Assembly (NCBI GenBank): GCA_002480735.1 | Contig: DLCS01000030.1 | Location: forward strand, 9,767-15,305 | Length of the DNA: 5,539 bases | Source: Bacillaceae bacterium UBA7792 | GTDB taxonomy: Bacteria > Bacillota > Bacilli > Bacillales > Cytobacillaceae | Direction of reading: 5' to 3' | In this document: positions 1 to 5,539 of the stretch, piece after piece | Layout of the letters: each line of letters starts with the position of its first letter | Position numbering within the stretch: position 1 is the first letter of the stretch | Notes under the pieces: generated by a model | Database searches by the model: none | Told to the model about the DNA's origin: nothing | What the model saw: the letters and a program-made list of their open reading frames with translations, nothing else | Position numbers and translations under genes: made by a program

Positions 1-152
1 TATGAAACGGAATGGCCGGTATTAAGGACATTCCAGAACCACAATCCGTGCGAAAACAGCATTATAAAAGTATAAGGTGAGGAGGATTTCAACAACCTTT
101 CTACATCATCTTTATGATAAGGTATTAAATGATTTGCAGAATTTATACTCAT
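1..152 (-). CDS. Probable CDS of unknown function, 3' part off the left edge
   Basis: An open frame starts at ATG 152-150 and stays open to the window edge (50 codons seen, beginning MSINSANHLIPYHKDDVERL). The sequence AGAGGT lies 7 bases before the ATG, which is good ribosome-binding-site spacing, and the start is 14 bases after the stop of the pseudouridine synthase on the same strand, so the two would form an operon. The visible part has a polar start followed by an aromatic and hydrophobic stretch (about residues 31-43, with FIMLF and LWFW). I do not recognise the family. A competing reading exists on the plus strand: a frame open from the left edge to a TAA at 73-75 could be the tail of a convergent gene. 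The minus-strand reading is favoured because it has a start, a binding site and a collinear neighbour, but the short visible length keeps confidence moderate. Confidence 0.45.
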   Translation of the reverse strand, partial: MSINSANHLIPYHKDDVERLLKSSSPYTFIMLFSHGLWFWNVLNTGHSVS

Positions 153-166
153 CCATTTTACCTCTG

Positions 167-889
167 CTATTTTGCATGATGACCAATAAGATTGGGATAT
201 TTGTTTTCATCAGTCAAAGTCCCCCATAGATTCCAAGGGTAACGATTAGAAGGCAATGAATAAACCCCTACCGGTTTCCTCCTTACAGGATGCTCGAAAA
301 AAAGCGAATGGGCCCAAAGTGCAAGCTGTTGGCCTGGCTTTTGTAGATGCCCTCTATATTTTTGATCCCCAAAAATTGGGTTGCCCATTGCTGACAATTG
401 AACTCGTATTTGATGAGGTCTCCCGGTGTGAAGATTTACAGAAAGCAGACTAAATCCATTTTTTGATTCGATAACCTCGTAATCTAGCACTGCTTTTTTA
501 GCATTTGGATGATTAGAAGAAACAACGGACACCTTATTCTTCCGAGTATCCTTATGTAGATAATGGGCTAGTTGCCCTCTTTTCTTGTGTGGTTTTCCAT
601 AAACAACCGCAAGATAATTCCGTTCGATCACATTCTTTCGAATCATATCCGATAATCTAGATGCGGCCTTAGAAGTCTTCGCAAACACCATGGCACCACC
701 AACGGGACGGTCGAGGCGGTGTACAAGTCCCAAATATACATTACCGGGCTTTTGATAGCGCTTTTTTAAATCATTTTTTAATATCGTTAACAGATCAAGA
801 TCCCCGCTACTATCTGCTTGTACAGGAATATTAATTGGCTTTTCTACCAAAAGCAGATGATTATCTTCAAACAAAATTGGAATTTTCAT
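167..889 (-). CDS. RluA-family RNA pseudouridine synthase (no S4 domain)
   Basis: This enzyme converts specific uridines in rRNA or tRNA to pseudouridine in the cytoplasm; the target site cannot be told from sequence. The 240-residue product shows the RluA catalytic motif HRLDRPVGG (residues 57-65) with the nucleophilic aspartate at about residue 60, and the family motif GRPHQIRVQL at about 156-165 followed by GNPIFGDQKYRG. It begins directly with the catalytic fold (MKIPILFEDNHLLLVEKP), so the N-terminal S4 RNA-binding domain of RluC/RluD and of the ~300-residue Bacillus paralogues is absent. The length matches compact RluA/TruC-like enzymes. The frame stays open upstream to an ATG at 913 and a TTG at 943, but ATG 889 fits the family N-terminus and has AGGAG 11 bases upstream. 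The gene is divergent from the VOC gene and probably co-transcribed with the partial gene at 1-152. The family call is firm; the exact paralogue is not. Confidence 0.93.
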   Translation of the reverse strand: MKIPILFEDNHLLLVEKPINIPVQADSSGDLDLLTILKNDLKKRYQKPGNVYLGLVHRLDRPVGGAMVFAKTSKAASRLSDMIRKNVIERNYLAVVYGKPHKKRGQLAHYLHKDTRKNKVSVVSSNHPNAKKAVLDYEVIESKNGFSLLSVNLHTGRPHQIRVQLSAMGNPIFGDQKYRGHLQKPGQQLALWAHSLFFEHPVRRKPVGVYSLPSNRYPWNLWGTLTDENKYPNLIGHHAK

Positions 890-905
890 AGATTTTCCAT
901 CTCCT
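890..905 (-). promoter_or_regulatory. Ribosome binding site deciding the pseudouridine synthase start
   Basis: On the minus strand AGGAG (905-901) precedes ATG 889 by 11 bases within AGGAGATGGAAAATCT. The alternative ATG at 913 has no purine-rich site before it. The alternative TTG at 943 follows a G-rich stretch (GGGGAGATTGGGG) that could in principle serve, but the 18 extra residues it would add are polar and unlike the family N-terminus. Confidence 0.6.
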
Positions 906-960
906 GAAGGCATATTGCATCTATCATAACATTTTTCTGACAATGAATCCCCAATCTCCC

Positions 961-978
961 CTGTATTTGAAAATACAG
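961..978. promoter_or_regulatory. Perfect 18-bp palindrome, probable operator between divergent genes
   Basis: CTGTATTTGAAAATACAG has two perfect 8-bp arms (961-968 and 971-978) around a 2-bp centre. It lies in the divergent intergenic region and covers the candidate -10 of the minus-strand promoter, where a bound repressor would block transcription. It is not followed by a T-run in either direction, so it is not a terminator. The cognate regulator is not identifiable; the outer CTGT/ACAG resembles the E. coli LexA box, but the spacing is two bases longer and Bacillus LexA uses a different site. Confidence 0.5.
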
Positions 979-993
979 TTCCATGTGGGTCAA
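965..993 (-). promoter_or_regulatory. Candidate sigma-A promoter for the pseudouridine synthase
   Basis: On the minus strand TTGACC (993-988, 5 of 6 matches to TTGACA) is followed after exactly 17 bases by TCAAAT (970-965, 4 of 6 matches to TATAAT). Initiation would be near 958, giving a leader of about 70 bases to ATG 889. The -10 sits inside the 18-bp palindrome. This is read from consensus matching only. Confidence 0.4.
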
Positions 994-1049
994 TAATATG
1001 GTCGTGAACATTTGATTTTTCTCAGGAAATATTTGCACAAAAGCTGGTC

Positions 1050-1055
1050 TATAAT
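1050..1055 (+). promoter_or_regulatory. Candidate -10 box for the VOC gene
   Basis: A perfect TATAAT lies 57 bases before the ATG at 1113, a sensible leader length. The -35 is unclear: TTGCAC at 1033-1038 is only 11 bases upstream, too close for a standard sigma-A promoter, and no good hexamer lies at 16-18 bases. It may be a weak or activator-dependent promoter, or a chance match. Confidence 0.35.
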
Positions 1056-1112
1056 GGAAATAATCGGATAGAATAGGATTTGAACATATTACTTTGTTAA
1101 GGGGTGGAAAGA

Positions 1113-1541
1113 ATGGCTGTTGAAGTTTATCTTGTTTTTAATGGCAATTGCCGCGAAGCAATTGAATTTTATGCGAAAGTGTTTAAAACAGAAACACCAC
1201 AAATTATGACATTCGGTGAATCTCCACAAAATCCAGAATTCCCGCTTCCTGAGGAGGCAAAGAATTTAGTCATGCATGCGCGTCTTAACATCGATGGAAG
1301 CAATGTTATGTTTTCAGATAACTTCCCAGGTCAACCATATGCTATTGGGGACAACGTTACACTCGCTCTAATTAGTAAAAATATGGAGGATTTAAAATCC
1401 TGGTATGAACAATTAAAAGAGGGCGGTACAGTTGGATTGGAGCTGCAAGAAACTTTTTGGAGTAAGCTCTATGGGCAAGTAACAGATAAATTCGGAATCC
1501 AATGGCAACTTAACTACGACAACGGTGAAATGACTATGTAA
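1113..1541 (+). CDS. PhnB-like VOC-superfamily protein
   Basis: This 142-residue protein belongs to the PhnB-like branch of the vicinal-oxygen-chelate (glyoxalase/bleomycin-resistance) fold. Visible hallmarks are the N-terminal strand-helix FNGNCREAIEFYAKVF (about residues 9-24), HARLNIDGSNVMFSD (about 55-69) and the C-terminal signature QETFW...YGQVTDKFGIQW (about 112-131), which closely follows E. coli PhnB. Two beta-alpha-beta-beta-beta repeats are expected for this length. The biochemical role of PhnB-like proteins is not settled, and no phosphonate genes lie nearby, so no reaction is assigned. ATG 1113 is chosen over the in-frame GTG at 1104 because the GTG lies within the Shine-Dalgarno AAGGGGTGG (1099-1107). 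The gene stands alone: its neighbours on both sides are on the opposite strand, and a strong terminator begins at its stop codon. Confidence 0.92.
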   Translation: MAVEVYLVFNGNCREAIEFYAKVFKTETPQIMTFGESPQNPEFPLPEEAKNLVMHARLNIDGSNVMFSDNFPGQPYAIGDNVTLALISKNMEDLKSWYEQLKEGGTVGLELQETFWSKLYGQVTDKFGIQWQLNYDNGEMTM

Positions 1542-1595
1542 AAAAAGGATACAGGACTTTTCTTTTTTTAAAAAAGACTGTATCCTTTTTATTTT
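1542..1595 (+). terminator. Intrinsic terminator of the VOC gene
   Basis: A 13-bp perfect outer stem pairs AAAAAGGATACAG (1542-1554) with CTGTATCCTTTTT (1578-1590). A further CTTTT/AAAAG pairing inside follows a small bulge, and the T-rich run TTTTTATTTT (1586-1595) comes after. The stem starts immediately at the stop codon. The A-run at 1541-1546 gives a T-run on the other strand, so the element could also act on transcripts arriving from the right. Confidence 0.93.
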
Positions 1596-1827
1596 GCTTT
1601 GTTTTTGGCAATGTTGATCCGTGCAGAATCTTGTCTCTTACCCTACTAGCCCTCCATGAGGAAAATTAAAATATATCTATTAGGAGAGAGGCACAAACAC
1701 CCCGCTCTTTTAGTTATTCAGTTAGTTCCACCCCAAACTACCTCACTAAAATTGTAGAGTAAAACTATAAAATAACTTTGAAATTTTCATACCGCTCTCT
1801 TTCATAGATGATAGCTTATTAGTAATA
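1596..1827. other. Non-coding gap between the VOC gene and the right-hand cluster
   Basis: No convincing open frame, RNA gene or repeat is seen in these 232 bases. Both flanking genes point into the gap, so it should hold the end of the right-hand cluster's transcript. The best candidate is an imperfect stem near 1683-1711 in which AGAG-GG type pairing with CC-CTCT is interrupted by one mismatch around a loop of about ten bases. It has TTTT after it on the plus strand but no good T-run on the minus strand, so no clear minus-strand terminator was found. A small CCTC-CAT-GAGG hairpin lies near 1650-1660. Confidence 0.5.
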
Positions 1828-2700
1828 TTAATTATTTGATTCATCAATCTTATTAATCCTCTCTATAATATTAATAATTGCTGCCGTTTCATTAAGTGGT
1901 ACCGGTGTTAAACCAGTCTTAAAAAAATTTACAATCTCAACCAATAAATTCGCATAATAGGGTCGTGCATCTTTCCAAAGCTGGAATGTTTCCACACGGT
2001 CATTATAATGAATGACGCCACCAAAACGATCGTGCCAGTTATAATCTCCCCGAACGATTACTCTACGATTATCGGAAAATAATAATTTCAAAATTTCATA
2101 GTCTTTATCATATTTTTCTTTTTGAACCTCACTGATTTTCGTTCCAAACAAGGAAACAATCAGTTCAATCATATGAATTCCATACCAAAAGTATCCTGGC
2201 ATTGCGTCTTGTTTTGGCAATGGTCCATATAGATAACCACTCACACAATCACTAACATCTATACTTTTAACAGATTCAGCATATCTCAATGATGAGGAAC
2301 TCATAATTGGTGTCCTATGCTTTATCGAAAGATTTATCACTTCCTTCATTTCAGTACTGCTCATGACAATTGGTTTATCAATGAAAATCGGCTTCCCATG
2401 ATGAATAATATTAATTAACCAGGTCAGATGATTCCTTCCGTCAACAGTTGCTAAAAGAACCGCATCTATGCTATTCATAAACAATTCCACATCTTCGACA
2501 ATCTTTACCTTGTAGATATTTTCAACGATATCCTTATATTGCTGAAATCGATCTCTGCTAATTGCCAAATCCTCTGAATATATGGGGAGAGCATGTGTGA
2601 TTGTACCACCAGCTACATGATTCGGATCGCTTGTGTCGTTCAGCAATCGGGTGAAAATCTCACTGTGAGACGTATCCAAACCAATTAAACCTATTTTCAT
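1828..2700 (-). CDS. Gfo/Idh/MocA-family oxidoreductase, short form
   Basis: Members of this family oxidise or reduce sugars, inositols and related polyols with NAD(P) in the cytoplasm. The 290-residue product has an N-terminal Rossmann domain starting MKIGLIGLDTSHSEIF, the catalytic-lysine motif as DKP (108-110, usually EKP) after the GKPIFI strand, and a C-terminal part with YGIHMIELIVSLFG (173-186), whose His176 matches the conserved active-site histidine. It is shorter than the usual 330-380 residues, mostly in the C-terminal sheet domain. The nucleotide loop reads G-L-D-T-S-H, so the second and third glycines of GxGxxG are Asp9 and His12; such GLDTSH starts occur in a recognisable subfamily, but cofactor preference is uncertain. 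ATG 2700 is preceded by GAGGAG, and the start overlaps the regulator's stop as ATGA, implying translational coupling. Last gene of the cluster; the substrate is unknown. Confidence 0.85.
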   Translation of the reverse strand: MKIGLIGLDTSHSEIFTRLLNDTSDPNHVAGGTITHALPIYSEDLAISRDRFQQYKDIVENIYKVKIVEDVELFMNSIDAVLLATVDGRNHLTWLINIIHHGKPIFIDKPIVMSSTEMKEVINLSIKHRTPIMSSSSLRYAESVKSIDVSDCVSGYLYGPLPKQDAMPGYFWYGIHMIELIVSLFGTKISEVQKEKYDKDYEILKLLFSDNRRVIVRGDYNWHDRFGGVIHYNDRVETFQLWKDARPYYANLLVEIVNFFKTGLTPVPLNETAAIINIIERINKIDESNN

Positions 2701-4022
2701 ACTCTCAACTCCTCACTTTTTACTATTGAAAAAACTTGACGTGGCCGGCCTCTGCTTGTTAGTTTTTCTGTACCAACTACTTCAACAATGTTGATATCTA
2801 ACCACGCCTGTAGAATTCGGTGAGCACTTCTTATAGTAATCCCTAACATGTTTGCTACATCTTGAGCAGTAAATTCATTGAGCTGATTTCTTTTAATCAT
2901 GGCTAATGCCTTTTCTAAATGAACCGCATTAATCCCAGATTTCTCAGCAAAATCCAGTAGCTTTGCATCGGTAACAGAAAGGGGATATTTAATTGGTGCT
3001 ACAAGATCAATTGGCCCAAAAACTTTCCGATCTTCACGAACAATAAAGCCACATTGTCCACCATAATCCTGTGCTTGATAAAGAGCAAACCGTGCATTTT
3101 TCCCTGCCTCAACCGCCGTAATCCCGAACCCGATTCCAATTGATAGGTTTATATTTAGTGACTTTTTTGCATCATTCAATAATGGTAAGGTTTTGTATCC
3201 TTCGGTAATCCTTTCAAACGTCCCGCGATTTGTTACAAATAAATATTCAGCGTCATTTAAGACTGTTAAGTAAGCATCAAACTGTTCTGCAAAATTCAAT
3301 AAACTCTTATAAATATCATGAAAACGTTTTTGCAATTGTTTTTCAGTAGCGAAGTCTTTCACTAAAGCTGAATGGTCTACATAAATTCTCCCAAAAACAA
3401 TTTGAGTTTCTTTTTGTTTTCGTTGGGTTGTCGAGAGCAATAGCCGTTCTAAGATGACAATCGTATCCTCTTCCGTTGGCTTTAGCCATTCATTCATAAT
3501 TCCAAGCTCACTTAATCTTTCGCTTACCAACTTTAAACTTGTGACAACAACACTATTTGGGTTGTTTTTTACAATTGTTTGATGGTGTTCAACTACTTCA
3601 TCTACATTAGCAGCGTGAACCATCTCGTTAAAATGGGTATACGTAAAGGATTCATTGAGTGATTGTCTAGCAATCTCAATATAAGGTACTTGTATACCAT
3701 CAAAGCTTATATGTGACAGTGACAATGTCTGTTTTTTATTTAATAGATAGAGCACTTGATATAGACCTGAACCCTTCAGTGGAATGTAGAAGGAGGGCAA
3801 GTGGGCAGGTATCTCCATTTGTGCCGTTAAGTAAGGGGCCTTCCCAGAATAGAGTAAACAATCTACCTGCTCAATGAGATCTTTTGTAAATACTGCTGCA
3901 TCACTTAATTGATCAGACAATCGGAAAATAGGAGTCATCGATGGAAATAAATCAAAGCATCTTTGAAGCAATTCCTTTATCCAAAGTGGACCAATTACCC
4001 CAACCCTAATATGTACATCCAT
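2697..4022 (-). CDS. Transcriptional regulator: N-terminal sensor-like region, degenerate GGDEF-like domain, C-terminal winged helix
   Basis: This 441-residue protein probably controls the surrounding metabolic genes. Residues 1-200 form a mixed alpha/beta region (IRVGVIGPLWIKELL, then LLYSGKAPY and FYIPLKGSGLYQVLY) that may bind a ligand; I cannot name the domain. Residues ~207-326 resemble a GGDEF/nucleotide-cyclase-like fold: LSIGIGFGITAVEAGKNARFALYQAQDYGG (293-322) matches the SIGIA...A..ALY.AK..G end of GGDEF domains. At the catalytic position the sequence reads NDAEY (256-260), so diguanylate cyclase activity is not expected. Residues ~383-433 form a helix-turn-helix (FTAQDVANMLGITIRSAHRILQ) and a basic wing (SRGRPRQVFSI). 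No membrane segment or signal peptide is seen. Start ATG 4022 has an ideal AAAGGAG 8 bases upstream. It lies between the aldolase and oxidoreductase genes and is coupled to the latter by ATGA. Family-level role is likely; the effector is unknown. Confidence 0.75.
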   Translation of the reverse strand: MDVHIRVGVIGPLWIKELLQRCFDLFPSMTPIFRLSDQLSDAAVFTKDLIEQVDCLLYSGKAPYLTAQMEIPAHLPSFYIPLKGSGLYQVLYLLNKKQTLSLSHISFDGIQVPYIEIARQSLNESFTYTHFNEMVHAANVDEVVEHHQTIVKNNPNSVVVTSLKLVSERLSELGIMNEWLKPTEEDTIVILERLLLSTTQRKQKETQIVFGRIYVDHSALVKDFATEKQLQKRFHDIYKSLLNFAEQFDAYLTVLNDAEYLFVTNRGTFERITEGYKTLPLLNDAKKSLNINLSIGIGFGITAVEAGKNARFALYQAQDYGGQCGFIVREDRKVFGPIDLVAPIKYPLSVTDAKLLDFAEKSGINAVHLEKALAMIKRNQLNEFTAQDVANMLGITIRSAHRILQAWLDINIVEVVGTEKLTSRGRPRQVFSIVKSEELRV

Positions 4023-4043
4023 ACTAATAACTCCTTTCCACTT

Positions 4044-4076
4044 ATTATAAAAGACACACTCTAAAGAATGTGCCTT
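4044..4076 (-). terminator. Stem-loop with short T-run between aldolase and regulator (attenuator or weak terminator)
   Basis: On the minus strand AAGGCACATTC (4076-4066) pairs with GAGTGTGTCTT (4061-4051) through about 11 pairs, including G-T wobbles, around a very short loop. It is followed by TTTATAAT. The stem fills most of the 63-base gap after the aldolase stop. It could lower expression of the regulator and oxidoreductase relative to the upstream enzymes. The T-run is short, and the same bases spell TATAAT (4049-4044), so an internal promoter -10 is an alternative reading, although no good -35 is placed for it. Confidence 0.45.
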
Positions 4077-4085
4077 CTACATTCA

Positions 4086-5144
4086 TTATACATGAGCCTC
4101 TTTTGATAAAAAGGTTTTAACAAATGCATCGTCACTTAGTTCCGGGTACGCATCTGCGACCCTAGTAATTTCCTCACTTTGTCCCTCACTCAACACCTCA
4201 TGTTCAGCTAAACACCAGTTACCTTGAAGCAAACCCTGCCTTCTCAAAACCTCATTAATTCCTGCAATGCTCCCTTTAAACTGGTTGGCTGAATCAAAAA
4301 ATGCTGCATTTGCATCTGTTACTTTTTGTGCAATTGTCAACCATTTTAAATCAATAGAAGATTCATCTCTCACTTTTTTTATCTCTTTAAATAAATCTAC
4401 AGATCCCTTTGTCCAAACAGACCAATGACCAAGCAATCCACCAACAATTTGTTTCTTGATTTTATAACCATTTACATTAAAAGCATATGTTGTCAATAAA
4501 TCTATCACAATATTATCATCATTCCCTGTATAGAGGGCGATTTCATTTACCCGGTCAGATTCACAAACCGCTCTGACAACATCAAGGGTCTGATATCGAT
4601 TAAACGGTGCCATTTTAATAGCTAATACGTTATTTATATTAACAAATTCTTTCCAAAAATCATAGGTGAATACCCTGCCTCCAACAGCAGGCTGCAGATA
4701 AAACCCGAAAATTGGAATGATATCAGCAACTAATTTTGTCCGTTTAAGTAAATCTGACTCAGAATATTGATTTAGACCACCATTACTTAACAAAACCATA
4801 TCATATCCCAAATGCTTTGCGATTTTCGCTTCTTTAATTGCTTGTTCAGTTGGTCCACAAACCCCAGCGATTTTTAAAAAAGGACGATTGATATTTACTT
4901 TATCCACTTCCTCGGACCCAATTCTAAGTACATCTTCAAATAGGTTAAATTGAGGATCACGAATCTCAAATTGTGTTGTGTGAACTCCTACTGCAATCCC
5001 ATCTACCCCAGCCTCAATATAATAACGAGTTAATCTTCTTTGGGAAGCTTCATCCAGCTGTTTCTGTTCGGTTAATGCTAATGGATGCGCTGGGATGAAT
5101 GCACCGTCATGTAGTAACTTCCACTTTTCAGGAGAAAGCACCAT
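4086..5144 (-). CDS. DapA/NanA-superfamily Schiff-base aldolase or dehydratase (not a true dihydrodipicolinate synthase)
   Basis: Class I enzymes of this superfamily form a Schiff base between an active-site lysine and a 2-oxo acid, cleaving, condensing or dehydrating sugar acids. Hallmarks of the (beta/alpha)8 barrel are present: the substrate loop GVHTTQF (53-59, equivalent to GTTGE with both threonines kept), the catalytic tyrosine in FGFYLQPAVGGR (Tyr149) and the Schiff-base lysine in LAIKMAPFNR (Lys177). The Tyr-Lys distance of 28 equals that of E. coli DapA (133/161). After Tyr149 the sequence is LQPAV, with valine where DapA has Arg138, and closer to the PALSG of N-acetylneuraminate lyase. 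This argues against lysine biosynthesis. At 352 residues it is ~50 longer than the usual 290-310, mainly at the C-terminus after about residue 300. ATG 5144 shares a base with the upstream TAA (TAATG), so it is coupled to the epimerase. The substrate is unknown. Confidence 0.85.
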   Translation of the reverse strand: MVLSPEKWKLLHDGAFIPAHPLALTEQKQLDEASQRRLTRYYIEAGVDGIAVGVHTTQFEIRDPQFNLFEDVLRIGSEEVDKVNINRPFLKIAGVCGPTEQAIKEAKIAKHLGYDMVLLSNGGLNQYSESDLLKRTKLVADIIPIFGFYLQPAVGGRVFTYDFWKEFVNINNVLAIKMAPFNRYQTLDVVRAVCESDRVNEIALYTGNDDNIVIDLLTTYAFNVNGYKIKKQIVGGLLGHWSVWTKGSVDLFKEIKKVRDESSIDLKWLTIAQKVTDANAAFFDSANQFKGSIAGINEVLRRQGLLQGNWCLAEHEVLSEGQSEEITRVADAYPELSDDAFVKTFLSKEAHV

Positions 5145-5539
5145 TAAAATTGCCCCTGCCTTTCTTGGAAATGTGTAGGTTTATTAATGGTTTCGCCATC
5201 ATTCATGACCCAATCTGCTGTCCAATCAATCATTTCATGAATGGATACGCTCGGATAGCCAAACAATTGATGTGCCTTTCCAGCATTATTTAGTAGCGCT
5301 GTTTCCTGTTCCTGTCCTTCAAATACTGGCTTCTTTCCAAACTTTCTTCCAAATTGCTCAGCAAGCCAACGAACGGACAATGTTTCAGGACCAGTAACAT
5401 TAAGGATTGTTGGTGGGGAGCCTGCAATCAGTAGAGAACGAATGGCATATTCATTTGCATCCCCTTGCCAAATAACATTGACATGCCCCATTGATAAATT
5501 TATAGAAGTAGAATGATAGACAGATTTCGCAATTTCAAG
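5144..5539 (-). CDS. NAD-dependent epimerase/dehydratase (extended SDR), C-terminal 131 residues only
   Basis: This is the C-terminal part of an extended short-chain dehydrogenase of the nucleotide-sugar epimerase/dehydratase type. The frame is open from the right edge to the TAA at 5146-5144, so the methionine at 5491 is internal. In-frame residues before it (LEIAKSVYHSTSINLS) continue the family pattern into MGHVNVIWQGDANEYAIRSL, which contacts substrate and cofactor in these enzymes. NVTGPETLSVRWLAEQFG (visible residues 47-64) is the conserved segment of the C-terminal substrate domain, and a short tail follows. Full-length members are usually about 300-350 residues, so the Rossmann glycine motif and the YxxxK catalytic pair lie outside the window. 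The gene is the first visible member of the cluster and joins the aldolase gene by a TAATG overlap. It probably oxidises, reduces or epimerises the substrate before or after the aldolase step. Confidence 0.85.
   Translation of the reverse strand, partial: LEIAKSVYHSTSINLSMGHVNVIWQGDANEYAIRSLLIAGSPPTILNVTGPETLSVRWLAEQFGRKFGKKPVFEGQEQETALLNNAGKAHQLFGYPSVSIHEMIDWTADWVMNDGETINKPTHFQERQGQF

Noticed and set aside
256..453. Plus-strand open frame of 65 codons
   Set aside because: It lies entirely antisense within the conserved C-terminal half of the pseudouridine synthase and has no family resemblance; it is a shadow frame.
961..978. Palindrome as a LexA (SOS) box
   Set aside because: The CTGT and ACAG ends are two bases further apart than in the E. 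coli box, and Bacillus LexA recognises a different sequence.
1683..1711. Second terminator in the convergent gap
   Set aside because: The stem has a mismatch and a large loop, and no proper T-run follows on the minus strand where a terminator would be needed; mentioned only as the best candidate in the gap.
3319..3332. Catabolite-responsive-element-like TGAAAACGTTTTTG
   Set aside because: It matches most of the CcpA site consensus but fails at the last two positions, and lies deep inside the regulator coding region; a chance match is likely.
4086..5144. Assignment as dapA of lysine biosynthesis
   Set aside because: The diagnostic Arg138 equivalent is missing, the protein is about 50 residues too long, and the neighbours are sugar-type enzymes rather than lysine-pathway genes.
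5099..5293. Plus-strand open frame of 64 codons
   Set aside because: It is antisense across the aldolase start and the epimerase tail, both strongly supported on the minus strand.
5144..5491. Epimerase gene starting at the ATG at 5491 as a complete 115-residue protein
   Set aside because: The frame stays open to the window edge, the residues before this methionine fit the family, and 115 residues is far too short for an extended SDR.

Overview
The window looks like chromosome of a low-GC Firmicute, most likely Bacillus or a close relative. The base composition is AT-rich, Shine-Dalgarno sites are strong (AAAGGAG, AGGAG, AAGGGGTGG), there is a clear intrinsic terminator, and the proteins resemble Bacillus-type families. 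No rRNA, tRNA, CRISPR array, insertion sequence or phage gene was seen.

Left part (1-1600). On the minus strand there is an RluA-type RNA pseudouridine synthase without an S4 domain. Fourteen bases after its stop, a probable further minus-strand gene starts with its own ribosome binding site and runs off the left edge. Divergently, on the plus strand, lies a monocistronic PhnB-like VOC-fold protein that ends in a strong intrinsic terminator. The gap between the two divergent genes holds a perfect 18-bp palindrome, CTGTATTTGAAAATACAG, which overlaps a possible minus-strand -10 box and so looks like an operator.

Middle (1592-1827). This is a non-coding gap with only weak secondary structure. 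The VOC gene reads into it and the right-hand cluster ends in it.

Right part (1828-5539). Four minus-strand genes form a compact catabolic-looking cluster. In order of transcription they are an NAD-dependent epimerase/dehydratase (5' end off the window), a DapA/NanA-superfamily Schiff-base aldolase or dehydratase (TAATG junction), a 441-residue regulator with a degenerate GGDEF-like domain and a C-terminal winged helix (63-nt gap containing a stem-loop), and a short Gfo/Idh/MocA oxidoreductase (ATGA overlap). An epimerase, a pyruvate-type class I aldolase and a sugar dehydrogenase in series suggest oxidation/dehydration and cleavage of a sugar or sugar-acid derivative, with the embedded regulator probably sensing a pathway compound. 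The substrate cannot be read from the sequence. The aldolase keeps the Schiff-base lysine and catalytic tyrosine but lacks the arginine diagnostic of dihydrodipicolinate synthase, so lysine biosynthesis is unlikely. This cluster is the best candidate here for an undescribed pathway.
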